Assembly: GCA_004154925.1 (NCBI GenBank)
Contig: QJNS01000501.1
Location: forward strand, 1 to 23,106
Direction: 5' to 3'
DNA length: 23,106 bases
Origin: Monosporascus cannonballus
Lineage: Eukaryota; Ascomycota; Sordariomycetes; Xylariales
How positions within the stretch are numbered: position 1 is the stretch's first letter; each line of letters opens with the position of its first letter. The position numbers and the translations under genes are program-made. The notes beneath the pieces are model-generated. The model worked only from the letters and a program-made list of their open reading frames with translations. It was not told the DNA's origin and searched no databases. Positions 1 through 9,639 of this stretch are shown piece after piece.

Positions 1-33
1 CCCCCCCCGGGCCCCCCCCCCCCCCCCCCCCCC
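1..33. other. Poly-C scaffold end (probable artefact)
   Basis: The first 33 bases are almost pure C with one short GGG. The same kind of homopolymer follows the N gap at 10836 and forms the window end at 23091-23106. This is typical of low-quality read ends or poly-G calls kept by an assembler, so I do not treat it as biology. Confidence 0.75.
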
Positions 34-1133
34 GCCCTGGGACGGCTGCGACTTGCAATACGTAACACTTGTCTGTCCGTCGGTGAGGGGCATACAAAAC
101 CATGCCGCCTCCGCGCGGCGTCATCGATGATGGTTGTACGCCCCTATCAAAAAAGAATCCTTGTGGTCGGTACGGGTCATCCTCCCTTTGTCTCCCGTCC
201 GGAGCCGTGCCAGGCGAGACATTGCTCTCCTTACCGTGTTGTGTGGCCTGCCGAGTTCCAGGTGTACACTGTACACCTGCGTAGATGATTTGGTTGATAT
301 ACTTCGTACATGCCAAGAGATCCGGATCTCAGATCAGCCTATACTCAGTATACAATTTCGTACATATTGCTCTTTGACAGCTCGGTCGAGCTGTTGCGGG
401 ACCCCTTTTTCTCTCATTCCCGGGCTTCTGCATTCGTGTGTGTGGGAGAATATGGTTTAGCTGCCCCGCTTACGTCAACTCCCAAGGGGGAGACTATGGG
501 AGGGCTACGTACGTAGTTACCCAAGTCAGTCTCTCCGCGTATAACATGGCATCTAGATCGTGGAGAGGCCGCTCAGGGTGCAGGGGATGGGGTTGAATAT
601 ATATGCTCGGGGTTCTCTACATGGTTTCGACGTATATGCAGCAACTACAGCCGGTGCAAACCGTATGCTTCTTTGGCGAGCGACCTCGGTTCCGGGAAGA
701 CTTGTCGAGTAAGTAAGTGATTTTATGGACCATCAGAGGCTGCGCTACAGAAACCTACCTGCAAATGATTCGAGACGATCGCGCAATTTTGCTGTCAGTA
801 TTATTCTTTCTATTGTGATTGCTACCTAGTAGTTATTCCGTAAGCTTTCCTCTGAATCGAATGTCGGCCGTGCAACACCCAACTCCCAGCTCTGACGCCA
901 TCCCTATGCTATTCCCAAGGTGATGATATTCGCCCGGGCGGCATGCGTATTCTAATCTCTATGGGTATCATCAACGTATGTGCAATGCTCTGTGGTGCGA
1001 TGCTATGCCCCGTATTTGGCGGAGTTTCGGGCTTGATAGCAGCGGCGATATAAGTGGCGCACGGTTCGTCCTGTCCGTGGCACCCTGTTTCCACCGTTCG
1101 GAATCGGTCGTAAGAGGGTTCCCTTCCCCTCAT
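34..1133. other. Intergenic, no supported gene
   Basis: About 1.1 kb at the scaffold edge. The open frames here (largest about 120 codons) have no recognisable domain, and the one at 978-1346 runs antisense to the acyltransferase 3' end. The stretch contains the 259-279 inverted repeat and the downstream flank of the minus-strand acyltransferase gene. I see no RNA gene. Confidence 0.6.
259..279. repeat. 21-nt perfect inverted repeat
   Basis: Two perfect 10-base arms (CAGGTGTACA and TGTACACCTG) flank a single C. The inner part holds two TGTACA-like half sites. It could be a binding site for a dimeric regulator or a short hairpin; nothing nearby shows which. Confidence 0.5.
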
Positions 1134-2104
1134 TCATCTCGACAGCGTCGCGTCGGCTCCGCTTGCATGGACGACACCATCTTCACCCTTCGAGGCAGGC
1201 ATGGCGATAGGCCGTTTTTGCACTTGCCGTGTCAGCTCGACGTATTCCTTCTGGAAGAGCTCCCGAGTACTGCGAGTCAGCTCGTCGACATCTTCCGTTT
1301 TCAGTCCAACGGTGGAGATGGGATCGAGAACTGGTGTAAAGGTTAGCGCTGCTCCCGGTTCGGGAATTTTTTGTGAAGTTGAAGCTTACCCTTGACGGGG
1401 ACAGTCCCTGGCTTGAACACCCACTTCTTGAAGTTGAGTATGTGGGAGTAGTTTGCCACGACTACGGGGACAATGGGGACTTGGGCCTGGACAGCGAGGT
1501 GGAAAGCCCCCTTCTTGAAGGGAAGGAGCTCCGGCTCCTCGGCGTAGCTGCGGGTGCCCTCGGGGAACATGTAGACGCTCTGCTTGCGCGTGGTCATCAG
1601 CGTCGCGGCGCCCGCCATCGCTGCTCTCGCATCCTTGGAATTCTGCCTGTCGATGAGCACGGTGCCGGACAACGATATGAACTGGCCCAAGAAGGGGATA
1701 TTCTTCAGGGATTTCTTGGCAGTCACGCTGCAGTATTTGGGGAACATGGATCCGAGCATGAGCAGGTCCAGCTCCGTCTGGTGGTTCCCGATGAACACGG
1801 CGGGGCGAACGGTGCCGAGGATTCCCTTGGGGTCGTGAACGTCAAACTTGACGCCGGTCGTCATCCCCATGGCGTATTTGAACGCGCGACCGGCGGCCCA
1901 TTGCGAGCTCTGTTGCTCGCCGATGATTCGTAGGACGACGAAGGCGAATATTCCGTATATGGCGCATATTATGAGGGAGATGTAGGCGGCGAGGGTTCGA
2001 GCGACGAAGGCGGCCTTGTTCGAGAAGGGTGTGAGCATGTAAAAGAAGAGGACAAGGCCGACGTAACCCACGATGAAGTAGGCAAGATAGAGAGAGAACG
2101 ACAT
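1134..2104 (-). CDS. slc1: 1-acyl-sn-glycerol-3-phosphate acyltransferase (LPA acyltransferase)
   Basis: Transfers an acyl chain to lysophosphatidic acid to make phosphatidic acid, the precursor of membrane lipids and triacylglycerol, at the ER or lipid-droplet membrane. Exons read on the minus strand are 2104-1390 and 1330-1134, giving 303 residues. The 59-bp intron (1389-1331) starts GTAAGC, carries GCTAAC and ends CAG. Hydrophobic segments lie at about residues 5-25 and 38-60. PlsC motifs are in order: NHQTELD (H108-x4-D113), VLIDRQN (about 149-155), FPEGTRS (180-186) and VPIVPVV (209-215). The exon 2 tail (DELTRSTRELF) is typical of fungal Slc1. The frame is also open upstream of Met 2104, but that part is unlike the family, so this Met was chosen. 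The frame that ignores the intron would replace the conserved tail with a short junk end. Symbol by analogy to yeast SLC1. Confidence 0.93.
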
Positions 2105-2264
2105 GTTGGCAAAGTGTACCGGGGGTGTATTATGTCGTCTAGAATGAAGACGGCGACTTATTCTATTCGCGAATACGGTTCGAGCAATAGTCTGTCTGTC
2201 ATCCGCGTCCGTCAAAGCAACTAGCTGAATTATAATAACCGGCCCGAACAAGGGCAGTCCAAAC

Positions 2265-2290
2265 CAGACAGACACAGACACAGACACAGG
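2265..2290. repeat. CAGACA-type microsatellite
   Basis: A short run of CAGACA/CACAGA units about 160 bp upstream of the acyltransferase start codon, so probably in its promoter or 5' leader. No function can be read from it. Confidence 0.5.
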
Positions 2291-3417
2291 ACCAAGGATA
2301 GCGCAGGAAGGGAGCGTCTTATTTTCTCTCCCGGGAAACGGGAGTTTAAAACTCAACTTTTTAGAGTTGTAAGTGGTCTCCCACGTCCGATGTATGTCCT
2401 CACCGACTAAACAACCGTCGTCGGTGAAATTAATTATGTCAACTTTTTGGGGGGCGATAGTTTTGTTGAGAGGGGCATTTTTCAGGTCTTGGCGTCGAAA
2501 GCCACTAAGTTACTAGGTAGGTAGGTGCTACAAGTTACCGAGTTTACGTGCGCCTGGAAAGCCCTGGAAGCTAGATTTTGGCATGTGACCCCACTACCGT
2601 CGCCAGACCTCCCCCTGAGTCCCTGATATCTCCGCAACCCTAACCACCGGGCCAGCGTTGCCAGTTGGACACGAGGACCACGAAGCACACCTATCACTGC
2701 ACCATCGTCCCCGTGGATTCGGAAGCACCACATGATCGACGCTTGAAATCGAGAATCCCGACCATTGATGCCGCTCGTGACTCCGGTCATTGGTTGCTCA
2801 GAATGCGCTGCGCTTTCCTTTTTCCTACTCTCTGCATACCGTAGCCGGATCTCTGTGACACCTATTAATATGTCCCGTCCCGTTCCCCCCCTTCCCCCCC
2901 CCTGCTTACCACTCTACCGGGCTACCACCGCGCTGCTCTTCCAATGACAATCGGGATGTTCAGGCTGTGGCTTTATGCCACGCAGCGTATTATCATTTGT
3001 ACTAGGAGCTACCTAGGCAATGTGGCTCGTAGCCACGGCTTGACTTCCGCCCACTAGTAAACATATGAGTCGCTTCGGATACCACCCGAGGAAGGCATCT
3101 GGGGCGCTGGCGTCAATATACGAACAAGATACAGCAGAATATCCTGCTTTGGATATGTCATTTAGTACTATCCTAGATGAGTTATTGACTTGGTTGCCAG
3201 AAAGCCAGAGCCAGGACAACAAGTATGGCAAAGTAGAACTCGGGCGTGCCGGAGAGGATTCGCTGGTCGGACTCATCACGGAGCCCGACCCGCGCATTCC
3301 GAGAGGTCTTTGCGGCGTCTCGCCCGTGTCGTCCGTCATCGGACCCCGAAGTCAACAAGAATAAGTGCCGATGCACCAAGAGTCTTCGTCGCATCTTAAG
3401 TGAATATTGGGAACGAT

Positions 3418-3437
3418 AAATGCCAGAACTGGCATTT
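3418..3437. repeat. 20-nt inverted repeat
   Basis: Arms AAATGCCAG and CTGGCATTT are perfect complements around a central AA. It is a near-palindrome in AT-rich intergenic DNA and could bind a dimeric factor. There is no gene link. Confidence 0.45.
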
Positions 3438-4170
3438 CAATCAAGATACTCACCCGCATTCAGTAATGGTCGCACAAAAGGTTTAATGATTCCTACATAC
3501 GTAGGTAAGTATGGTAAATGATGGTCTCAGCATCTCCTATCTTAATTATAAATTATACTATTGTAGAAACTCTGACAATATCCTCCGCATAATTGTAACG
3601 CTTTGGATCCCGTATATTTTCGCACGATTAACGATGCGGCGCTCTGGTGGACTTGTCCGAATACGGTAGTATCCGAGGCACGTACGATGCATTGGAAGTC
3701 CCCAGCCCTATACTTTTTCGAGTCTGGTACAGTAGGCCAGCCAATTGAGAACGAGACAATTGCTTCGGTGGAAAAGGTAATCGTCCCATTCGATTGCTGA
3801 CATATTCGTGCAAGATGAATGCAACTATGTTATGTGGGGGTCGAATAGCATCGCGGGAACCGCACGATCCGATGCCAGAAAAAGAAGACTACCCGAGTCC
3901 TTGAGCAACGTCCCAGACTGGAATCGTTTAGCATCATCACCCCCAAAGTACTGGTACCTCTATTCATTCCACTTCATACGCCTTCAAGGGACACAGTTTC
4001 TGCCTATGATCTCTGGAGAGCCAATCCTGAACCTCTTTTCTTGTCCACCTATCTATCTATCATATGCATTCTATACTCGCATGTCGACGGGTCTAGGAGC
4101 TCTTAGTTGCCGGTTTTTTAGACAGTAAACCATGCCATGGAAAGTATGTGTGCAATAAGTCGGAGTACAT

Positions 4171-4207
4171 ACCTACCTAGGTACCTGCAAAGTAGGTAAT
4201 TACCTAG
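4171..4207. repeat. TACCTAGGTA-type motif cluster
   Basis: Overlapping ACCTACCTAGGTACCT and TAGGTAATTACCTAG pieces form self-complementary runs. Such TACCT/AGGTA low-complexity motifs are scattered through many Sordariomycete intergenic regions (background knowledge). Shorter copies occur near 2513 and 3010. This one lies about 240 bp upstream of the ALA synthase start. Confidence 0.5.
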
Positions 4208-4442
4208 TCGGCTCCAAGGCCGTGTTGGCTGGCCGTTCTGGTGAAAAGCGGTTCCCCGTCCTGTCATGTTCCCCACCAGGCGGGATTTGAAAAGTCGCAA
4301 GTTCCCTGGACTTACCCTGAAACTCTTCTTCCGTCTTACCAACTTTCCTTTTTCTCAATCGTCCTTTCGCAGCTGGGATCTATAGTCGCCAACGACTCAC
4401 CACACAGTTGAAAGACTTCTAGTTTCCCGAAACCCCCCAATC

Positions 4443-6368
4443 ATGGACGCCGTCCTTCGTCAGTCCAGGGCCATGTGCCCCTTCCTAAAGAAGGCGTCTC
4501 CGGCGACTCTCCGTGCGCTGTCGACGTCGACCCGCCCCCAGGTCTCCCCCTGCGGCGGAACCATCTCCAAACTGCAATTGCTTGGCCAACGATGTCCCGT
4601 CATGGGCAAGGCCCTCGCCATTCAGTCCGCCAGGGTTGGCAGGACTGGGATGGTCGGAACCGCGTCTGTCGCCGGGCTGCGCAACTACTCGGGACAGTCA
4701 AAGGGGGGGAAGGCCAAGATCCACACCAGCCGCCATAACGAGGCCAGGGCAGTCGATAACCCGGTCTTGAACAGTAAGCACCGCGATAATCAGCAAGGCA
4801 GTGAATCATACGCTGACGTGTGACTCGCAGCCCAGTACCCGCCGCCGACCATACCGGTCAATCGCGCATCCGCGGCGACCGTCCCCCGTAGCGCGCCATC
4901 GAGCGCATCCTCCAAGTTCGACTACGATGGTTTCTACCAGGCCGAGCTCGATAAGAAGCACAAGGACAAGTCTTACCGTTATTTCAACAACATCAACCGC
5001 TTAGCCAAGGAATTTCCGCGCGCTCATGGTGCAAATAAGGAGGAGCGTGTGACGGTTTGGTGCTCCAACGATTACCTCGGAATGGGCAAAAACGAGCAGG
5101 TGCTGAAGGCGATGCACGAGACGCTGGACGAGTACGGAGCGGGCGCCGGAGGAACGCGGAATATATCCGGCCACAACAAGCACGCCGTGGAATTGGAGGC
5201 GACGCTCGCTGACCTCCACGCCAAGGAGGCCGCGCTAGTCTTCAGCTCGTGCTACGTGGCCAACGATGCGACGCTGGCCACGCTCGGGAGCAAAATGCCC
5301 GATTGTGTCATCTTGTCCGACAGCCTGAATCACGCGTCCATGATTCAGGGTATCCGCCACTCCGGAACCAAGAAGATCGTCTTCAAGCACAACGACTTGG
5401 AGGATCTCGAGGCCAAGCTGGCCTCCCTTCCCCTTCATGTGCCGAAGATCATCGCTTTCGAGTCCGTCTATAGCATGTGCGGCTCGATCGGCCCCATAGA
5501 AGCTATCTGCGACCTTGCGGATAAGTATGGGGCCATCACCTTCCTCGACGAAGTTCATGCGGTTGGTATGTACGGCCCGAGGGGCGCTGGCGTGGCCGAA
5601 CACCTGGATTTTGAGGCCCACCAGCAGGGGAGGCCCAAAAGCACTATCATGGATCGTGTCGACATCATAACCGGCACGTTGGGCAAAGCCTACGGATGTG
5701 TCGGTGGTTACATTGCGGGGACTGCGAAGCTTGTCGATATGATCAGGTCTCTCGCACCTGGGTTTATCTTTACTACCTCCCTCCCCCCGGCAACTATGGC
5801 CGGTGCGAGGGCGGCCATCGAATACCAGATGAACTACAACGGCGACAGGAGACTCCAGCAGCTCCACACGCGCGCGGTCAAGGAAGCCCTGGATGCTAGG
5901 GACATCCCCGTCATCCCGAACCCGTCGCACATCGTCCCGATCCTGGTCGGGAACGCCGAGCTCGCGAAGCAGGCCTCGGACATGCTGCTCAACGACTACC
6001 AGATCTACGTGCAGTCGATCAACTACCCGACCGTGCCCGTAGGCCAGGAGCGCCTGCGGATCACGCCGACCCCGGGCCACACCAGGGAGTACCGCGACCA
6101 GCTCGTGCAGGCCGTCGACGAGATCTGGACCAAGCTCGGCATCCGGCGCACCTCGGAGTGGGCGGCCGAGGGCGGCTTCATCGGCGTCGGCGAGACCTCT
6201 AACGACAAGAACGCGGAGCAGCCGCTGTGGACCGACGCCCAGCTCGGCATCGACCACCAGGTCGCCAGGGAGATCAGGGCCGAGAGGCCCGCCGCCGGCT
6301 TCATGGAGACCCTGCTCGACCGCGAGACTCGGGAGTCGTCGGCCGGGACCGTGAGCACCACCGCCTAG
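4443..6368 (+). CDS. hem1: 5-aminolevulinate synthase, mitochondrial
   Basis: A PLP enzyme that condenses glycine and succinyl-CoA to 5-aminolevulinate, the first and committed step of heme synthesis, in the mitochondrial matrix. Exons 4443-4773 and 4831-6368 give 622 residues, normal for fungal ALAS. The 57-bp intron has donor GTAAGC, branch GCTGAC and acceptor CAG. The N-terminus is basic and Ser/Thr-rich, as in an import presequence. It has two Cys-Pro heme regulatory motifs, MCPFLKK (Cys12) and RCPVMGK (Cys51), a known route of heme feedback on import or activity. The catalytic core contains [22 protein letters not shown], the [10 protein letters not shown] loop that holds the PLP-ring Asp, and TGTLGKAYG with the Schiff-base lysine at about residue 396. 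The C-terminal extension after the core (about residue 550 on) is fungal-type and lower in conservation. Symbol by analogy to yeast HEM1 (hemA in aspergilli). Confidence 0.97.
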
Positions 6369-6954
6369 ACGGACACGGTTTGCTTCATCTGAATCTATCC
6401 GGGCGGTTGTTTGTCTTTCTAGTTAGAAGGGGAGCTCATCGGACCCGAGATCACGTTCCTTCGAGCGTAGTGCGAGGCAGCAGCGGGTGAGGCTTGACAT
6501 ATAGCCTCATGTGCGACATCTTGGCAATTATTCGATTCGATTCTTCCGATCCTGCGCGTCGTGGCCATACTGTGGCCATGCTCTGGCATTTACAAAATAT
6601 TAAAAGATGGTCAACGCAAGCTTGCTCACAAGCGGCTTTGTGACAAACTTAGCAATACAATCAGCGCCATCTCTTGATTAGATGGACTATGCTCATTGAT
6701 TGACTACTTATCATGTCTCGTTCTATTGTTGAAATATGTGATATGTTGTGACGTGGAGCAAAGTGAAGAGCCCTCTTATACTGTTTATGGTATTTAAGTC
6801 ATTCATTGCTCCCTTTATGAGAGCGGATCACATAAGGAGTCTCGGTTCTCTATCACGTGACCGAATTTCCAGCTTGTACGTGGCAATACTGCCCCTATTC
6901 CTAGGACCTGATAGTCAGTACGTTGTGTATGCATCTGGCATAATCTCCAATTAT

Positions 6955-7806
6955 GCCCCCTACGCATGGTCCGGAACCCGAGGTCATGGACTCAGGCAGG
7001 ACGTACTATATATATTCTCCGTCCCTGGGTAGATAGCGAGGTCGACCGGGCGCATCCCTATTTAAGACCATGCTCTCACCCTTTTCTGCGAAGCTGGGCT
7101 GTATATGGGATTGAACTAAAACAGCAGAGTACACTCTCACTTTAAGTTTGTCAGCTGACAACCAACCCCCAGCCACTCCCCCTAATTAGCCAACTTTGAT
7201 GTCAATATGTATGTACGAGGGAAGACCATATACCCACGTATTCTGTTGATTGTAGAACGCATGTTAGCAGAGGCTTCCGCTCCCTAAATAGATAGACCAC
7301 CAGACGGCTGCACTTCAATGCATGGTGTGGTTGATATCCTGTATTTCAGCACCAGATAAACGACAATCCCTAGCCACTCCCCCTATCCAAGGTTAAGCAG
7401 ACGAGGGTACTGGATGGAGGTCAAAGCGTAGAAGCCATGGTACGGCCCGCCGTTATGTCCCGTGATTTGCTATTATCACGTCCGTTATTCAAGACAACGT
7501 GGTCTTGTACTCTGAAGCACACCTTGTGCTAGGTAGCATGCTTGCTTGGTAGACAACTCTGGGCTGTTCCCCCTATTACTATTAGGCAACATACTCTTTG
7601 CTATTACTGCGTACTTATTTTGCGACCCCTTAGAGTACCTTGATCTGGCTTATCTGCCAGATCAAAGGCTCTGGACTACCCCCCCTACTTGACATCAAAC
7701 AACACGCCTTTCGTCACAACCACCCATGTACGTAGTTTTTGAGCACCCTGGAATACCATGTTCTAACGGGTTTGCCCTATCGACGGCCTTCACCTACTCC
7801 CCTTGG
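6955..7806 (+). repeat. Spaced CCCCCTA motif series
   Basis: Copies of a C-run followed by TA, often preceded by ACT, occur near 6956, 7177, 7378, 7568 and 7676, with a weaker CTACTCCCCTT near 7795. Two copies share 14 bases (AGCCACTCCCCCTA at 7171-7184 and 7372-7385). Spacings are about 220, 200, 190, 110 and 120 bp, so this is not a simple tandem repeat. It may be a set of diverged repeat copies or a cluster of protein-binding sites; CCCCT is the core of the fungal stress response element. Confidence 0.4.
7640..7665. repeat. Hairpin with 10-bp stem
   Basis: TTGATCTGGC and GCCAGATCAA are perfect complements around TTATCT. It sits just before the fifth CCCCCTA motif. No following T-run suggests a terminator role. 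Confidence 0.5.
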
Positions 7807-7947
7807 TTAAAGCATTGGGTGACTTGGCCTTCGTTACAATTACATAGAGATAAGGGATAGATGCCTAAGATATGAATGAGGTTGCATACGGGAACCTTGG
7901 GGGTCTTATAAGTTGTGATAACAGCCAGATAATCAAATCAAATCAAG

Positions 7948-8070
7948 TGTGCCATGGTCTAATGGTATGGTTAGTTGTGAGGCAAGGTTAGTGGCCCCGA
8001 ACGAGTGGGTGCGCCTTGTATCACTTCGAGGAGATCACCCAGAGGACTTGGGTTCAGCCCCCATGGTACA
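7948..8070 (+). tRNA. tRNA-like Pol III unit (degenerate or intron-bearing)
   Basis: The ends pair as an acceptor-like stem: TGTGCCA (7948-7954) with TGGTACA (8064-8070), including one G-T pair. An A-box-like TGGTCTAATGG (7955-7965) follows directly, closely resembling fungal tRNA-Gln/Glu D arms. A B-box-like GGTTCAGCCCC (8051-8061) sits in a T arm with a 4-bp stem (8049-8052 with 8060-8063) and 7-nt loop. A run of six T at 8104-8109 could stop Pol III. The 96-base distance between boxes is too long for a tRNA without an intron of about 45 nt, and the T stem is one pair short. I could not place an anticodon. A tRNA pseudogene or the head of a tRNA-derived SINE fits as well as a working tRNA. 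Confidence 0.35.
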
Positions 8071-8400
8071 TACAATAACTTGATTCCAACACCGGTGTCT
8101 TTCTTTTTTCTTCTTTTCTTTCTTTCCCTTCTCTGAAACGAAGGCTCTTTGTTTGTAACCTCTGAGGTGCCTTTTGTTAATGGGCTTGCCACATGACTAC
8201 GTTTTCCGCATCAACCCTTTTTCCATATCTGCCATTCTTTTTAGATCGGGTGTTACGGACTGGAGTGGTTGATGGGAACGCCGTTGATTGGAAGAGTTCT
8301 GTCTGAGCCGTCCATTAGTTTTCTGTGTGTGAAGTTACGTTGTAATGTGCAGCCTCATGCATGCCTTCAGGCAACCATATTACAGTCCCTTGGGCAACCG
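8071..8400. other. Spacer with T-rich tract
   Basis: It begins with the pyrimidine tract at 8099-8134 downstream of the tRNA-like unit, then non-repetitive sequence. No gene seen. Confidence 0.5.
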
Positions 8401-8690
8401 TTTCTTAACATCAACCATTTTTCACACTGATGTTTTCCCACAACAACCACTCTTCTTCATATCGACAACTCGGCCATAACAACGATTTTCTCATATCGAA
8501 GACACTATTCACTTTGATCAACTCTTCCTTATAATTGATTCTGTCGAAACCCACCATATCTGCCATGTTGCTGATTACCTGCAAGATCAACCCTTCTTTT
8601 CTTTCGTCATGTAACCAATTTTTCCAGAATCAACTGTTCTTTTCATATCGAGAACTCTTCCCTATTCTCCTATTCAGTGTTAAGCACACA
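8401..8690 (+). repeat. Degenerate minisatellite, 17-20 bp units
   Basis: Pyrimidine-rich units resembling ATATCGACAACTCTTC recur with heavy divergence. CATATCGA occurs at about 8458, 8492 and 8644, each preceded by TTC/TCT. ATCAAC or ACAACNA variants fill the space between. A CCATATCTGCCAT word appears at about 8223 and again at about 8556. Unit length varies from 17 to 20, so it is not a coding repeat. It resembles the arrays at 9105, 11411, 11587 and 12645. Confidence 0.45.
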
Positions 8691-8774
8691 CACCACTCCC
8701 TAGCGCCTTCCCGAAGCGTCAGCCTATCATAACACGCTCACAACTCTTTCATCTCACGCTTCATGTCTTTCTAG

Positions 8775-9050
8775 TGTATATCTCTCCCCGCAGAGATCCT
8801 CCACCAGATTGCTAACGCGTTAGCCACGAAATTCTTAAATGAAGCCCTTCACCTCATCCCATCCTCCAGTAATTGGCACAACCGATCAACGGTTAAAACA
8901 ACCAACGCCCAGGCTATCCTCCATGTCCTGCCTGACCCAGAAGATGGGGTAGTCTCACGGCAGACGGGAGAACCGCCCACAGCACCACGACCCATGCCAC
9001 CCCTAGAACCATTTGAGTTGCTCAAAGAGGATGATTACCATAGAGAGCGA
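8775..9050 (+). pseudogene. Open stretch of 92 codons, possible relic
   Basis: The frame is open from 8775 to a TAA at 9051 but has no ATG start. Its translation looks protein-like: LPAEILHQIANALATKF near the beginning, then TTNAQAILHVLPDPEDG, a Pro-rich PPTAPRPMPPLEP, and an acidic/basic end DDYHRER. The stop TAA is followed by QERQLTLQL in the same frame, so a CAA to TAA change (as made by repeat-induced point mutation) would explain the break. The start LPAEIL resembles the first residues of an F-box, but this is too weak to name it. It could be an old transposon ORF or a dead host gene. Confidence 0.3.
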
Positions 9051-9104
9051 TAACAAGAAAGGCAACTCACCCTTCAGCTGGTGGTCGAACGCTGTTACCT
9101 AACC

Positions 9105-9395
9105 TTTAACGCGATCATTTATCTTAACGCGACTAATTTAGCTTTAACGCGGCCATGCCAATATAAACGCGACTACTTCAACTTTGACACGGTTACTTCA
9201 ATTCTATCACAACTTATCTTGCTCTTGAACCCCCCAACGGACACTTCCAAGACATCATCACTTTTCTCTACAGCTGTTACTCGTCTTGGTCACAGATAGC
9301 CCTCTCTATACCACCGACAATCCTCTACAAACCTGCTCCTTTCTATATCCATCGTGCTTCTCTATGACCATCACCCTTCTCTGTGATCACCCCCA
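9105..9395 (+). repeat. Degenerate minisatellite, 20 bp then 19 bp period
   Basis: In the first part, copies of CTTTAACGCGACTACTTCA have the AACGCG word (or its decayed forms) at 9108, 9126, 9146, 9166, 9186 and 9206, giving spacings of 18 then 20 bp. In the second part, CTCTA-like words end at 9270, 9308, 9327, 9345, 9364 and 9383, a period of about 19 bp, with units such as TTCTCTATGACCATCACCC. The two halves differ in sequence but share unit size and pyrimidine bias, so they may be diverged blocks of one array. Confidence 0.55.
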
Positions 9396-9639
9396 GGTTT
9401 CGAGGTCCACACATTAGCCCACCTCCTGATGCCCACCGGATCCCAAATGCGAAAGTGACATTAGAAAACAGAGAGTGGGCGGAGAGGTTATACGAAAGAT
9501 CTTCGCTGGGGAGATATAGGGTTGTGACAAGCCTCCGATAGAGGCGCAACAGGGGGCTACTCTTGGGACATATAGGTCAACTTCTAGCTGGCAACACTTA
9601 GAGGAGCCTATCAGCATGGGTTCACTGATATTTCGACGC

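Larger units (their letters stand above)
2105..4442. other. Divergent intergenic region of 2.3 kb without a convincing gene
   Basis: This lies between the divergently transcribed acyltransferase and ALA synthase genes and must hold both promoters. Open frames such as 3065-3364 (99 codons, plus) and 3808-4128 (106 codons, plus) begin at ATG but show no domain. Competing frames are open over the same bases, so I do not call them. Visible structure includes pyrimidine tracts near 2880-2905, TAGG/TACCT motifs at 2513-2526, 3010-3016 and 4171-4207, and the inverted repeat at 3418-3437. The last 100 bp before 4443 is pyrimidine-rich (for example near 4345-4370), as expected for a fungal core promoter and 5' UTR. 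Confidence 0.55.
6369..7947. other. AT-richer gene-poor DNA
   Basis: The ALA synthase 3' flank continues into 1.6 kb with many stops in all frames. The longest frame (6748-7032, opening with a non-ATG codon) has no domain. Near 6560 there are two GTGGCCAT copies 13 bases apart. The motif series at 6955-7806 and the hairpin at 7640-7665 are listed separately. I see no gene. Confidence 0.6.

Noticed and set aside
1373..1933. 186-codon plus-strand open frame
   Set aside because: It lies antisense to the acyltransferase, whose motifs are clear on the minus strand; it is open only because of the codon use of the real gene.
3065..3364. 99-codon plus-strand open frame as a small gene
   Set aside because: It has an ATG but no domain, and other frames are open over the same bases.
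5235..6257. 340-codon minus-strand open frame
   Set aside because: Fully antisense to ALA synthase exon 2; no domain.
8401..8690. CRISPR-like array
   Set aside because: The repeats are degenerate and there are no conserved repeats with unique spacers; the host is a fungus.
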